From: Haematobia irritans
Taxonomy: Eukaryota > Arthropoda > Insecta > Diptera > Muscidae
Reading direction: 5' to 3'
Assembly: GCF_050003625.1 (NCBI RefSeq)
Contig: NC_134400.1
Coordinates: forward strand, 43,510,557-43,574,556
Length of the DNA stretch: 64,000 nt
Made by a program: the position numbers and the translations under genes. Positions 49,323-60,528 of the stretch are shown piece by piece. Below the pieces are notes generated by a model, which saw only the letters and a program-made list of their open reading frames with translations, was not told the origin of the DNA and ran no database searches. Within the stretch, counting starts at the first letter, position 1. Every line of letters starts with the position of its first letter.

Positions 49323-51313
49323 AACAAGTATATACGGCCGTAAGTTCGGCCAGGCCGAATCTTATGTACCCTCCACCATGGATTGCGTAGAAACTTCTAC
49401 GAAAGACTGTCATCTACATTCGAAATACTTGGGTTGTGGTATCTTAAAACTTCATAACATCGTTTTCTAAACTGTGAGTTAGTCCATATGTGGTATATAT
49501 TAGACAAAAAAGTTATGTATAGTTAAGTCTACAAATAATTACGAATCGATATGCACTTTTGCACGGTACGTAGGGAGCCAGAATTGAAATATGGGGACGC
49601 TTATATGGGGGCTATATACAATTATGAACTTGATATGGACCAATTTTTGTGTGATTGGAAATCGATTTATCTGAGGGATATATATAACTATAGACCGATA
49701 TGGACCTAGTTAGGCATGGTTGTTAATGACCATATACTAGCACAATGTACCAAATTTCAACTCACTCGGATGAAATATACTCCTCCAAGAGGCTCCAAAA
49801 CCAAATCTCAGGATCGGTTTATATGGGGCTATATATGATTATGGACTGATATGGACCACTTTTGGTATGGTTGTTAAATATCATATACGATCACCACGTA
49901 ACAAATTTCAAGCAGATCGGATGAATTGTGTTTCTCCAAAAGGCACCGGAGGTCAAATCTGGGGATCGGTTTATATGGGAGGTATATATAATTATGGGCT
50001 GATAGGAACCAATTCCTGCATGGTTGTTGGATACCATATACTAACATCATGTACCAAATTTCAACCGAATGGGAAGAATTTTGTTCTTCCAAGGGGCTCT
50101 GGAGGTCAAATCTGGGGATCGGTTTATATGGGGCCTATATATAATTATGGACCGATTTCAACCAATTTTTGCATGGGAGTTTGAGGCCATATATTAACAC
50201 CACGTACCAAATTTCAACTGAATCAGATGAATTTTGGTCTTCCAAGGGGCTCCGGAGGTCAAATCTGGTGATCGGTTTATATGGGGACTATATATAATTA
50301 CGGACCGATGTGGACCAATTTTTGCATGGTTGTTAGAGACCATATACTAACACCATGTACCAAATTTCAGCCGGATCGGATGAAATTTGCTGCTCTTAGA
50401 GGCCTCGCAAGCCAAATCGGGGGATCGGTTTATATGGGGGCTATATATAATTATGGACCGCTGTTGTTAAATATCGTATACGATAACCACGTACCAAATT
50501 TCAAGCAGATCGGATGAATTGTGCTTCTCCAAAAGGCACCGGAGGTCCAATCAGTGGATCGGTTTATATGGGAGGTATATATAATTATGGGCTGATAGGA
50601 ACCAATTCGTGCATTGTTGTTGGATACCATATACTAACATCATGTACCAAATTTCAACCGAATGGGAAGAATTTTGTTCTTCCAAGGGGCTCTGGAGGTC
50701 AAATCTGGGGATCGGTTTATATGGGGCCTATATATAATTATAGACCGATTTCAACCAATTTTTGCATGGGAGTTTGAGGCCATATATTAACACCACGTAC
50801 CAAATTTCAACTGAATCAGATGAATTTTGGTCTTCCAAGAGGCTCCGGAGGTCAAATCTGGTGATCGGTTTATATGGGGACTATATATAATTACGGACCG
50901 ATGTGGACCAATATTTTCATGGTTGTTAGAGACCATATACTAACACCATGTACCAAATTTCAGCCGGATCGGATGAAATTTGCTTCCCTTAGAGACCGCG
51001 CAAGCCAAATTTGGGGGTCCGTTTATATCGGGGCTATACGTAAAAGTGGACCGATATGGCCCATTTGCAATACCATCCGACCTACATCAATAACAACTAC
51101 TTGTGCTAAGTTTCAAGTCGATAGCTTGTTTCGTTCGGAAGTTAGCGTGATTTCAACAGACGGACGGACGGACGGACATGCTCAGATCGACTCAGAATTT
51201 CCCCACGACCCTGAATATATATATACTTTATGGAGTCTTAGAGCAATATTTCGATGTGTTACAAACGGAATGACAAAGTTAATATACCCCCCATCCTATG
51301 ATGGAGGGTATAA
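49323..51313 (-). mobile_element. DINE-1-like R1 element with duplicated block
   Basis: 3' end at 49323 abutting R3, 3' domain, about ten 153-bp units in which a four-unit block (from 49871) is repeated (from 50466), GGAC tract (51160-51176) and 5' hairpin to 51313. There is no 29-bp array in this copy. Confidence 0.8.
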
Positions 51314-51317
51314 CAAA

Positions 51318-51720
51318 ACAAAACGAATGGAAAAGGAAGCACCCTCGAAATAAACCCAGCCAACTGCACTCAAATCGATGATTTGACGGTGGCAAAGGAA
51401 AAGAGTTACGTTTGTACGAATTTATTTCGGCATAAGCTCAGCTATCATGTAAAACCTTTTTTCGGAAGTTTCAAGTGTGGTTCATTGTTGGGTTTAATGA
51501 ACTGCCTGAATTTATTCTGATAATTGGTTGATAGTTTTGCTGCAAGTAGAGGATGCTGATGAGGAATGTGGTAATTCCGAAACGTGCGTCCATCCAACCA
51601 TCTTGCAGTCTATAGGGCTTTGCCCAAATAAATTTGGCAAACATTCTTTTCCTCTGTTGGTTAAGCTACACTTGTAGTTTAGTCAATGAATGGTTTTAAG
51701 CTGAAATAAAAAAACAACAA
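51318..51720. repeat. Repeat R5, longer copy
   Basis: Shares GGAATGTGGTAATTCCGAAA, CGTGCGTCCATCCAACCATC and GGTTAAGCTACACTTGTAGT with 43117-43475. Its first part (51355-51500) matches 24195-24340, the loop of the fold-back. Confidence 0.6.
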
Positions 51721-51721
51721 C

Positions 51722-52035
51722 AATGAGATTTTATTTCTATAGAAAATGTTTTAAAAATTTAATTTCTACAAAAAATTTTGTCGTATTTGTTTTTTTTTTT
51801 TTTGAAAATTTTGTCTAAATTTTATTTTATTACAAAATTTTGTCTTAATTTTGTTTCTATAGAAAAATTTTGAAAATTTTATTTCTATAGGAAATTTTGT
51901 TAAAATTTTATTTTGGTAGAAAAAATTTTATTTCTATAGAAAATGTTTTCAAAATTTTATTTCTATAGAAAATGTTGTCAAAATTTTATTTCTATAGAAA
52001 ATGTTGTCAAAATTTTATTTCTATAGAAAAATGTT
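51722..52035. repeat. 29-bp array
   Basis: About 10 diverged copies of the unit with core TTTCTATAGAAA. Confidence 0.8.
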
Positions 52036-52044
52036 TACCTCTTA

Positions 52045-52570
52045 GAACATAAAGTATTCTACCAATCTACCAACAGTAAAAAGTCTACCAGTAATATTGG
52101 AAAACGATTCGTTCAAATCATTTGGATAACAATGATAACTGCCCGATGACTTAGAGTTCCCAACACCAATATCATGTATAATTCTCCATTTGCCCCTGGA
52201 ATCTACAGCCGAATTGATATATTGATATATATGTTCGCAATACTGTTCTCGTCGATCGATATTGCTCTAGAAGTTGTGCTAATCTAAAGCGCTTCCATCG
52301 AGAGTATGCAATATCTCTTTCCCTAATAGCAATCTTAATTGTGTCGTTAAACTAGGGTTTAGTACCAAATGTTACTTTGATCCTCTTAATAGCCACTGTT
52401 GCGTTATAAAGTTCACAGTTGCGTTATAAACATTTTGCAAATAAATGAAGTTGTTGGTCAGAGAGATGAGCTCGTAACATACAAACATGTCTGAGAATTT
52501 TCGAATTAAAATCGTCTTTAAAAACTACGACTTCATATCCCAATGTAATTCGCTTCAAATGTAAATAAAA
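52045..52570 (-). pseudogene. Non-LTR retrotransposon ORF2 relic
   Basis: Minus-strand translation with stops and frameshifts gives a stretch reading KP*FNDTIKIAIRERDIAY followed by SRWKRFRLAQ (around 52255-52365), then in another frame NSAVDSRGKWRIIHDIG (about 52175-52220). The KPWF...I..RD.AY.RWKR pattern is typical of the linker between endonuclease and reverse transcriptase in jockey/LOA-type ORF2 proteins. Only this linker is left and it is broken. It lies about 470 bases beyond the Comm-family stop codon. Confidence 0.6.
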
Positions 52571-53043
52571 CTCTAAATTTTAAAATTTTCCCATCCTTAT
52601 TGGGTTGTAGATTTATTTGATTCTTAATTATTTTATATTTTTTTAAATTACTTAAAAATTAGTTAACACATATGTTTAGAAAATACATACATTATACATA
52701 AGTACTAACATTATATATCAAATAAATAAATTAAATATTATAGACAATGAACCATACAAATATGGCTGTATCAGTTTTATTTCATATTAAGGGGGGATTA
52801 ATCACAGTTTATGACTTAAATATTTGGTCACTTGTATACAACTTGTTTTAATTAAACGAACAAAGAAAATATCTCCAAATAAGAGATGGTCAAAAGATTT
52901 CGATTTCATTGAAAAAAGCTAAGGGAGAAAGTATCTAGTAATATCACAGTCTTAGGGAGAGAGTTTTTTTTGGAGAGTTTCCAAAAAAATCCAAAAATAA
53001 AATACAGTCAAGGTTTTTGTTCTTTTTTCGATGCGGCTCTGGA
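52571..53043. other. AT-rich sequence, probable 3' UTR of the Comm-family gene
   Basis: No repeat family or other coding sequence recognised. It starts right after the stop codon and contains the candidate polyadenylation signal. Confidence 0.4.
52777..52782 (-). promoter_or_regulatory. Candidate polyadenylation signal of the Comm-family gene
   Basis: AATAAA on the minus strand, about 260 bases after the stop codon. It is the nearest clear hexamer downstream in otherwise AT-rich sequence, so chance occurrence is possible. Confidence 0.35.
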
Positions 53044-53510
53044 TTACGCCACCTTTGGAGATTTTTCATTATTTTTGGAGACTTTTTCCGCAGACTGAGA
53101 TTTTTGTGGAGACTTTTCATTGACCACACTAATATTTGTAATATTATGCGTATGACTGATACTAGCTGCTAAAGATTCTTGATATGTTGGTAATGTAGTT
53201 ATGACAAATGCCGATGGTGGTGCTTTACTGTCATTACTCTCATTTAACAAAGGGGTGGAAATTTCCGCGGAGACTTCCACATTGTCATTCACTTTGGGTG
53301 TTGTAATTTCGATCTTTTCATTTCTATTGAAAACTTCGAAAACACTAGGATGTACAATCAAACATGACTGAGGGTTTTTATGCAATAATTCCAAGGCTGC
53401 TTCATAAGAAGGCAAACCGGAAACCAGAGTGTATTCAGGAACCGGATCTTCAAGGTCTAAACTGATTTTTACATTATCTTCATCTTCATTTTGGGTTATT
53501 GTTGTACGAT
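53044..53510 (-). CDS. Commissureless (Comm) family membrane protein, exon 2
   Basis: Terminal coding exon, residues 169-323. The acceptor is a pyrimidine tract ending TTTCAG just before 53510. Joining it to exon 1 keeps frame (split codon TAT, Tyr169). This is the cytoplasmic tail. It carries a PY-type motif LPSY at residues 201-204, preceded at a 5-residue spacing by V-P-E-Y (192-195). In Drosophila Comm the corresponding pair is PPCY and LPSY at the same spacing, and LPSY is the sorting signal bound by Nedd4-type ligase WW domains. A further LPTY lies at 275-278. The last 25 residues are Ser/Lys-rich. The stop codon is at 53046-53044. A polyadenylation signal AATAAA on the minus strand lies at 52782-52777, about 260 bases downstream. 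Gene identity is inferred from motif order and spacing, with no alignment run. Confidence 0.85.
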
Positions 53511-53513
53511 CTG

Positions 53514-54479
53514 AAAGAGAAAAAACAAAATTGGGTTAAAAATGGATAATTTAATAAATAAACAAAAAATAGAAAAGAGAGATTGATTTTGCGATCAACA
53601 TATACGGAAACTAAAAATCAAAAAGGAAAATATTTCCCGAAATAATTTTAACCAATTTGTTAACTAAAAATGTGTGTGAAAAATTTTGCAAAATTAAAAA
53701 AAAATTAGCATGGTCAATTTCTCTAATAAAACAAAAATTCTCTAGAAAATTTTCTTAAGTAAATTTTCTATGAAAAATTCTCTTGTGAATTTATTTTCAC
53801 AAAAAAAAAAAATTCTTTGGTAAATTTGTTAAAAAAAGTTTTTTTTAACGTTTATTTTGTTTTTTTTTTTCAGTGTAATGAGCATTAAGATAAATCTACG
53901 AGTATACAAAGTTTCTCAAATATTCTTCATCCTGTTAAATATTTACTCGTTTTTCGAATGCTTGCAAAATATTTACTTTTTGTTTGTAAAAAAACAACGC
54001 CGCATTTGATGAAATACCTCCCATGGCTTCTGACAGCTGTCGCGTATTTTGAAAAATTTGTGACTCAAAGTGCGGAGAAAAGTTTGTTGTTTTGTCTATG
54101 TTTACATTTTAAATGTGCGAGATTAGAAACGATTCTTATTTTTCACAAAAAAAAAAAAATAATAAAACAACACAAAAAGAAAAATAATATCGATTATTAT
54201 CGCCTTGATTATTGGGCAATTACTTGACCTGACCTAGTTTCCCAATTTATCCAATGAGTATCAAAGACTTTGTATTAAATACCCGCTTACCGCCTTAAAA
54301 AGAAATCAAAGCCAGTAATAGCTGCGGAAGTGTTATTAATACGAAATAAAGATAATAAAAAGTATCATAATAAAAATAAGAGCAAAGAACGATAGCAGTA
54401 CCACATTAACAATTAAATGAACTGCAAGAAGAAAGCCGACAATGAACTCTAAGCCGAAAAATTGCATTTGCATGGAAAA
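53514..54479. other. Intronic AT-rich DNA near the acceptor
   Basis: Homopolymer-rich, contains CTCTAGAAAATTTTC-like remnants of the 29-bp unit near 53750 and a TTTTTTTTTTCAGTG stretch at 53865-53875. Confidence 0.4.
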
Positions 54480-55815
54480 GAGGAAAGGAATTTTGAAAAT
54501 TAAAATAAAATTTAAATTCAAAGAAACTTAAATTTAAAATTTATATTGAAATTAAAATTAAAATTAATATATTAGTTTACTAAAAATAAAATTTAAATAT
54601 ATTATAAAAAGTTAAAATTAAAAAAAAAATTAAAATGTAATTTTAATGAAAATTAAAGTTAAAATTGAAATCAAATTTAATTCGAATATTTAATTTACAT
54701 AAAAATAAATTTAATATTATCCTAAACTTTAACTTTATGTTTAAACATAAACATAAAATTAAATTTACGGCCATTTTCATGTAGCTTCGTTAGGCTTTAA
54801 CAGAAAGTAAATCACAAATATCTTCTCTCCGGTTAACTTTAACTGAAAAATTTTCGGCAGTTAAGTTCCTAACTGGCATTTGGAATATATAGGCAAGATG
54901 GCAGCTATTTCCATTATACGGTTTAAAAGTTCGTTAATTAACGGAACACTAACTGAGCTTCATGAAAATGGGCGTTAATATTAAAATTAAAATTGAATTA
55001 AAATTTAAAGTAAAATAAAATTAATATTAAAATTTGAAGATAAATTAACATTAAAATTTAAACTAAAATTTATAAAATTAAACGAATATTAACTTTAAAA
55101 CTAAAATTAAACTTAAAAATACAATTAAAATTTTATTTTTAATTTTGAAATTTTACTGTTCATTAAATTTTTTAAATTCTTTAATTTGAATTAAAATTAA
55201 AATTTTATTTTTAATTTTGAAATTTTACTGTTCATTAAATTTTTTAAATTCTTTAATTTGAATTTAAAAAATTTAATGAACAGTAAAATTTCAAAATTAA
55301 AAATAAAATTTTAATTGTATTTTTAAGTTTAATGAAAATGAAATTTTAATAATTTTAATTTTCATTAAAATAAAATTTTAATTTTAATGAAGATTTAATG
55401 TTAATTTCTATGAAAATGAAAATTAACACTTAAATAAAAATAAATTTAAATTAAATATAAAAAATTTAAGATTAAAATTAACATTAATATTAAAGCTAAA
55501 ATTGAAAATGTAATTGAAAAATTATAAGTTTTAATGAAAATTAAATTTAAATATTAAAACAAATTACACATTAAAATAAAGTTAAACTTAATTTAAGTTT
55601 ATACTTCAATTTAGACATAAAATTAAAGGAAATTAAAAAAAATTAAAAATACAAACAAATTAAATTTAAAATTTGATACTTTAAATAAATGAAATTGAAA
55701 TTTTAATTTCAAAATTTTTTTCTTAAATTTTAATTATTTATTTAATAAGTTAAATCAACTTTATTGAATTAATTTTTATTTAATTTTAATTTGAATTAAT
55801 ACAATTTATTACAAT
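54480..55815. repeat. AT-only low-complexity tract with a perfect 70-bp palindrome arm
   Basis: Almost free of G and C except 54770-54975. Left arm 55107-55176 is the exact reverse complement of 55263-55332. A second direct copy of much of the left arm lies at 55195-55262, immediately next to the right arm. Confidence 0.75.
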
Positions 55816-57084
55816 AAATGATATATTTCGAGAATTTAAACAATTCTTAAAGGCAACTGGTTTTTCTTGTTTACTGTGTGTTTATGTGGTTTTAAAAAAT
55901 GCAAAAAACAATTAATTGCCGGCTACCGCAACACATAATAAAAAAACTTGTTTTAGAAGTTTATTTATAAATATATAATATATATATCGTATGTCTTTAT
56001 GTTTATTGAGAATACAATTATAGGTTATCGGTATGAAATGCTTTCCACATAAACAAAATGGAATATCAAGTTATTAATTTTTAGAATCGCTATTAATTAC
56101 TATCACGAACCATATTAAACTACAACAAAAACATTTAAATAAATATATATGCATAATTGTTTTTTTTTTTTTTTGTTTTCACCTAAATTATGTCGAATAA
56201 ATTCTTCAAGAATTCCGTTCATTATTTAAATTTAAATTAAAAACCTATATAAGTTCTTTTCATTTCAAGCCAGTATTAAATTAGGATTTTAAGCCAGAAT
56301 TTAATTGGAATTTTAAGCTGGTTATAATTGGGATCCTAATTGCATAGAAATATTTCGATTAAAAAAAACCAGATCTATATAAAATATTTATAAAAAAATA
56401 TTCTTAACAAACAAAAAAAAAACAAAAAAACTGACATTGCGGATAGCATCTATAAATAAAATTTTATTTCATTGCATAAAAATGTTTGTTAATTTAATGT
56501 TTGTATTGGATCTCTATATATGTTGGACGGACAGACAATCCAAATTGTCGTTTTAAATAATTAATAATAAATTATAAACGAATTATTTCAAACATCATTT
56601 GAATTAGAAGGTGGTCATCACGAGCCCGAAAGCCTTATTAAAGGACTCAATTTTTTTTGGAAGGGTGAATAAAAGCTCAAGTATTGCTGGGCCAATAAAT
56701 TGCCATTTTTTTTTTTTTTTGGAAGGGCGAATAAAAGCTCAATAAATCGCCAATTTACCAAAAATATTTATTCTTGGTTTGCATGCTAAGATCTTTTCAA
56801 CTCACCCTCTTGTTATACCCAAGTTATAGATTTTTTGACTTTATGTAAACTTTGTAAACGTTTTTCTTAATTTCACCTCCATTTATGGTAGCGGCAAATG
56901 GCTTTTTACCAAATACCCAACACAAATTTATTTCTCTATTTTTTTTTTTTGCTTTCTTATAGCAATAAAAATTTTTTGCTTTCATATTAATGACGTGAAT
57001 GAATTTTAAATCAATTACCAGTCACGTTTAATTTTTTGCATTGGAAAATTTAAAGAAATTTTAGTTGGAAAGGAATTTTGTCAT
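55816..57084. other. Intronic AT-rich DNA
   Basis: No repeat family recognised apart from a small duplication of GGAAGGGYGAATAAAAGCTC at about 56658 and 56722. Confidence 0.4.
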
Positions 57085-57200
57085 TTTCAGGGTTAGGTTA
57101 GGTTAGGTGGCAGCCCGATGTATCAGGTTCACTTAGACTATTGGTGAACTTCTCTCTTATCACTGAGTGCTGCCTGATTCCATGTTAAGCTCAGGGTTAA
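57085..57200. repeat. Dispersed repeat fragment starting GGTTAGGTTAGGT
   Basis: Reads GGTTAGGTTAGGTGGCAGCC, then GATGTATCAGGTTCACTTAG and GGTGAACTTCTCTCTTATCA. From memory, similar fragments are common in muscid genomes. It occurs once here. Not telomeric: only two and a half GGTTA units. Confidence 0.45.
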
Positions 57201-57719
57201 CAAGTAACTAAATATAGGAAAGAAAATATATTTGGTGATTTAGAAAAAAATATGAAGTTTAGACATGACAACTACACTGAAAAAAAAAAAAACAGTGAAC
57301 CCACCAGGAAGAAAATTTTCGTTTAATTTTAGAAAATTTTGAATATTTTTAGAAAATTTTAACGAAACAGTATAACAAACGCTGACATCACGCCGATGTC
57401 ATATCAAATAAGTAAATATTTTTCGACAAATTCAAGAAAATTTATTAGACATAATTAAGTTTTTTTCACTTCTTAAAGAAAATTTTGTAGTTTGAAGGAA
57501 AAAATTGTTCAACATTGCAAAAATGTCTTCAGTGACATACGAAGTTCATGATGAATGCATTTGTAGTAAAATTTACAAATTTAAAGAAATATTGAACTAT
57601 TTTGTGGAAGACACGATTTTAGTTAATTTTTATCCTTCATTTGTGTATATTTCTTTCCTCGATTTTAGTTAATTTAACTAGCGTACACAAAAAATTATTA
57701 GGGTAGAGGAAATTTTCTA
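57201..57719. other. Intronic DNA with a possible MITE end
   Basis: ACACTGAAAAAAAAAAAACA at about 57273 resembles the ends of the element at 37825. No partner end could be assigned. Confidence 0.35.
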
Positions 57720-59110
57720 GAGCTTGCTAATATCTGGTAATTTTATACCTACAGACGGACGGACAGACAGGTCATGTCTAAACAAAAAAAATTTTTTGAC
57801 GAACAAAAGAAAGTTTGAAATATAGTACAACTTTATGCTATATTTAGGTAGCGTCTGCTAAAATAGGGTAAATTTATCAATGAAACTAGGTAATTTTTAT
57901 ACACAAACGGACGGACAGACATGACTTAATTGACCAGGAATTTTACAACAAACACAATTTTGATGCTTTTCAAAGAAATGAAGAAAATAAAATTGTACAG
58001 CCTTATGTTATATTTAGGTAGAGCTTGCAAAAATTTGGCATTTTGTTACCATTGAAACTATATAATTTTTCTCCTCAAACGGATAGACAGACATAACTTA
58101 AGTGACCAAGAATTTTATGATAAACAAAATTTTGATCATTTGCATAGTACAGCTTTATGCTATATTTAGGTAGAGCTGGTAAAAACTTGAAACTATTGAA
58201 ACCATTGAAACTATGTAATTTTAAAAACCATCCGGACGGACAGATAGGAATGAATTGACCAAAAAATTTATTATGAACAAAATATTGATAATTCTCAAAG
58301 GAAGTTAGAAATATTATACAGCTTAATGCTAAGTTTAGGTAGAGCTTAAGAAAAACTTGGTAGTTTAGTTACGATTGAAACTATGTTATCATTAACCCTT
58401 ATATGTACAAAAACACCGATTCCTCCGAAAAAAAAAACAATATATATATATAAAGACACAAAAGAACATCTGCATACAATATTCTTTCTAATTTTTTTTT
58501 TAAGATTTTTTTTCTCAAAAATAATGGTTGTATACAGTGCATTAAACTATGTTGTTTTTTTTCGTTAATAAGAAACAATTTGTATTTTAGTAGAGAATAG
58601 AGATATTTTTACACTACACAGATTTTTTTTATCAACTTTACATTCATCTTTGATAAATTTTACAAATCTTCCAATTTGTAAGTTCTTGAATTTTCGAGCA
58701 AAATTTTATTTTCAATTTTTGTTTCAGATTACACAGAAGTAATATAGATTTTCCGGAAAAACCTACTTTTTTATAACTGCGTTATGATATTTTAAATGTT
58801 TCAAAACTGATTTCATAGAATTCGGTTAAAATTTTAAGATGTAAGAATTTTTTTCTGATTGTATCTTAAAAGATACAATGCGCATTTAAGGGTTAAACAC
58901 AGTCGGACGGACAGATGTGATGTGATTGACTAAAAATTTCATAACGAATACAATTTTGACGCTTTACAATGAAATATAGAAAATTCAAACAGCTATGTTA
59001 TATGCTATATGATTAACTAGATCCTATAAAAAATTAGAAAATTTTATTATCACTGAAAGTATGTAATTTTCAAAAGACAGATGGACGGACAGATTTGACG
59101 TTATTGACTT
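57720..59110. repeat. Tandem array of 150-175 bp units with GGACGGACAGAC blocks
   Basis: Six diverged units marked by CGGACGGACAGA-like blocks near 57752, 57906, 58077, 58227, 58901 and 59077, with shared words TGCTATATTTAGGTAGAGCT, ATTGAAACTATGTAAT and ATTGACCA. Interrupted by a piggyBac-like element. The link of a GGAC tract to a central unit recalls the DINE elements, but no DINE ends are present. Confidence 0.75.
58396..58892. mobile_element. piggyBac-like non-autonomous element
   Basis: 497 bp with ends CCCTTATATG and the complement of CCCTTAAATGCG, flanked by TTAA (58392-58395 and 58893-58896). Removing it restores the tandem unit (ATGTTATCATTAA + ACACAGTCGG). TTAA targets with CCC-starting ends define piggyBac-type transposition. 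No transposase is encoded. Confidence 0.82.
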
Positions 59111-59164
59111 TCTAATGTTAAATATTAAAGTTAAGCTATAGAATTTGCTATACAAAAATTATTG

Positions 59165-59800
59165 GAAAGCTTAGTTTTATTTCTATTGAAAATTTTGTCA
59201 AAATTTTATTTCTATTGAAAATTTTGTCAAAATTTTATTTCTATTGAACATTTTGTCAAAATGTTATTTCTATAGGAAATTTTGTCAAAATTTTATTTCT
59301 GTAGAACATTTTGTCAAAATTTTTATTTTATATCTATAGGAAATTTTGTCAAAATATTATTTCTATGGAAAATTTTGTCAAAATTTTATTTCTATGGAAA
59401 ATTTTGTCAAAATTTTATTTCTATAGAAAATTTTGTCTAAATTTTATTTCTATAGGAAATTTTGTCAAAATTTTATTTCTATAGAAAATTTTGTCAAAAT
59501 TTTATTTCTATAGAAATTTTTTTCAAAATTTTATTTCTATGGAAATTTTTTTCAAAATTTTATTTCTATGGAAAATTTTGTCAAAATTTTATTACTAATA
59601 TAATTTTGTCAAAATTTTATTTTATATCTAAATTTGTCAAAATTTTATTTCTATAGGAAATTTCGTCAAAATTTTATTTCTATGGAAAATTTTGTCAAAA
59701 TTTTATTTCTATAGGAAATTTTGTCAAAATTTTATTTCTCTGGAAAATTTTGTCAAAATTTTATTTCTGTAGAAAATGTTGTGAAAATTTTAGTTCTAAA
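59165..59800. repeat. 29-bp array within the intron
   Basis: About 21 copies with variants (GAACATTTTGTC, TATGGAAAATTTTG), ending about 220 bases before exon 1. Confidence 0.85.
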
Positions 59801-60023
59801 ATTTCAAAAAAACTTCAAGCAATAAAATTGCCCTCATTGAATTTTTGGAGTGTTTTTATATATGTAAAAATTCGGAAAATAAAATTGCCATCAACTATGG
59901 AGATATGTTTTTTGATATGTATATGTAATAGTCAGTCGCATAATCTTCATTTCAAACAAAACAAAAAATATAAAAAACAAATAATTTTAAATATATATAT
60001 ATATATAAAATTAAAACACTTAC

Positions 60024-60528
60024 AATTTCTTTTCCATACACGAAACTGATGATATAAGAAACAGGAACAAAAACAAAATACCATCGATATCAAGATCAAG
60101 ATCAATACAATGCCAATCCAGACCTCATTCATGAATTGATCATATTCCACTTGTTTTTGTAGATCATCATAGCTTTGACCATCGATGATAACCTGTTGTG
60201 GTGATAGGCCTACAAAATCCATAGTGTCTGTGTCTACAGTCTGGGTTACTAATGGTGCGGCGGGATCTGTGGCAACGGCTAATGGATGTAAAGGGGCAGC
60301 TTGCAATTGTATGGAATTGATAATCGATGCTCCGATTTTTTGCAAAAAATCACTAGTGGTTGTTGGTGTATGGGGACTGGGAGCCACTACTGTGTCCAAA
60401 GTTGTTATAGTGGGTGTTGAGGTCAAGGCTATGACATTGGTACTGGGTGTATGCGTATTCTCCAAGATATGCTGGGCGTCTTTATCGAATTGCAGACCGT
60501 AATTTAATGACCGTATTATTCTCGCCAT
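60024..60528 (-). CDS. Commissureless (Comm) family membrane protein, exon 1
   Basis: First coding exon (residues 1-168 plus one base of codon 169) of a 323-residue protein. The start ATG at 60528 has a good fly context (ACC before ATG) and opens a frame that runs to a consensus donor, GTAAGT, at 60023-60018. The N-terminal half is Ser/Thr/Pro-rich with no signal peptide. A single hydrophobic segment lies at about residues 136-159 (VWIG...FCFCSCFLYH) and is followed by basic residues R163, K166 and R167, which predicts N-terminus outside or lumenal and C-terminus cytoplasmic. The segment with its cysteines and the FLYHQFR flank is characteristic of the insect Comm family, which diverts the Robo guidance receptor to endosomes during midline axon crossing. 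Whether this is comm, comm2 or comm3 cannot be decided here. The exon begins about 1.2 kb from a 29-bp satellite array. Confidence 0.85.

Larger units (their letters stand above)
53511..60023 (-). other. Large intron of the Comm-family gene
   Basis: GT-AG intron of 6513 bases between the two coding exons (donor GTAAGT at 60023, acceptor CAG at 53513-53511). In order from its 5' side it contains a 29-bp repeat array (59165-59800), a tandem array with GGACGGACAGAC blocks (57720-59110) interrupted by a piggyBac-like element, a short dispersed-repeat fragment (57085-57200), unique AT-rich DNA, and a long AT-only tract with a palindrome (54480-55815). No other exon could be recognised inside it. 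Confidence 0.75.

Noticed and set aside
53958..54227. 89-codon plus-strand frame in the intron
   Set aside because: Low-complexity, ends in poly-A/Lys codons, no recognisable domain.
57085..57105. GGTTAGGTTAGG as telomere-type repeat
   Set aside because: Only two and a half units, within a longer dispersed repeat; flies lack simple TTAGG telomeres.
60185..60502. 105-codon plus-strand frame opposite Comm-family exon 1
   Set aside because: It is the antisense shadow of the coding exon.
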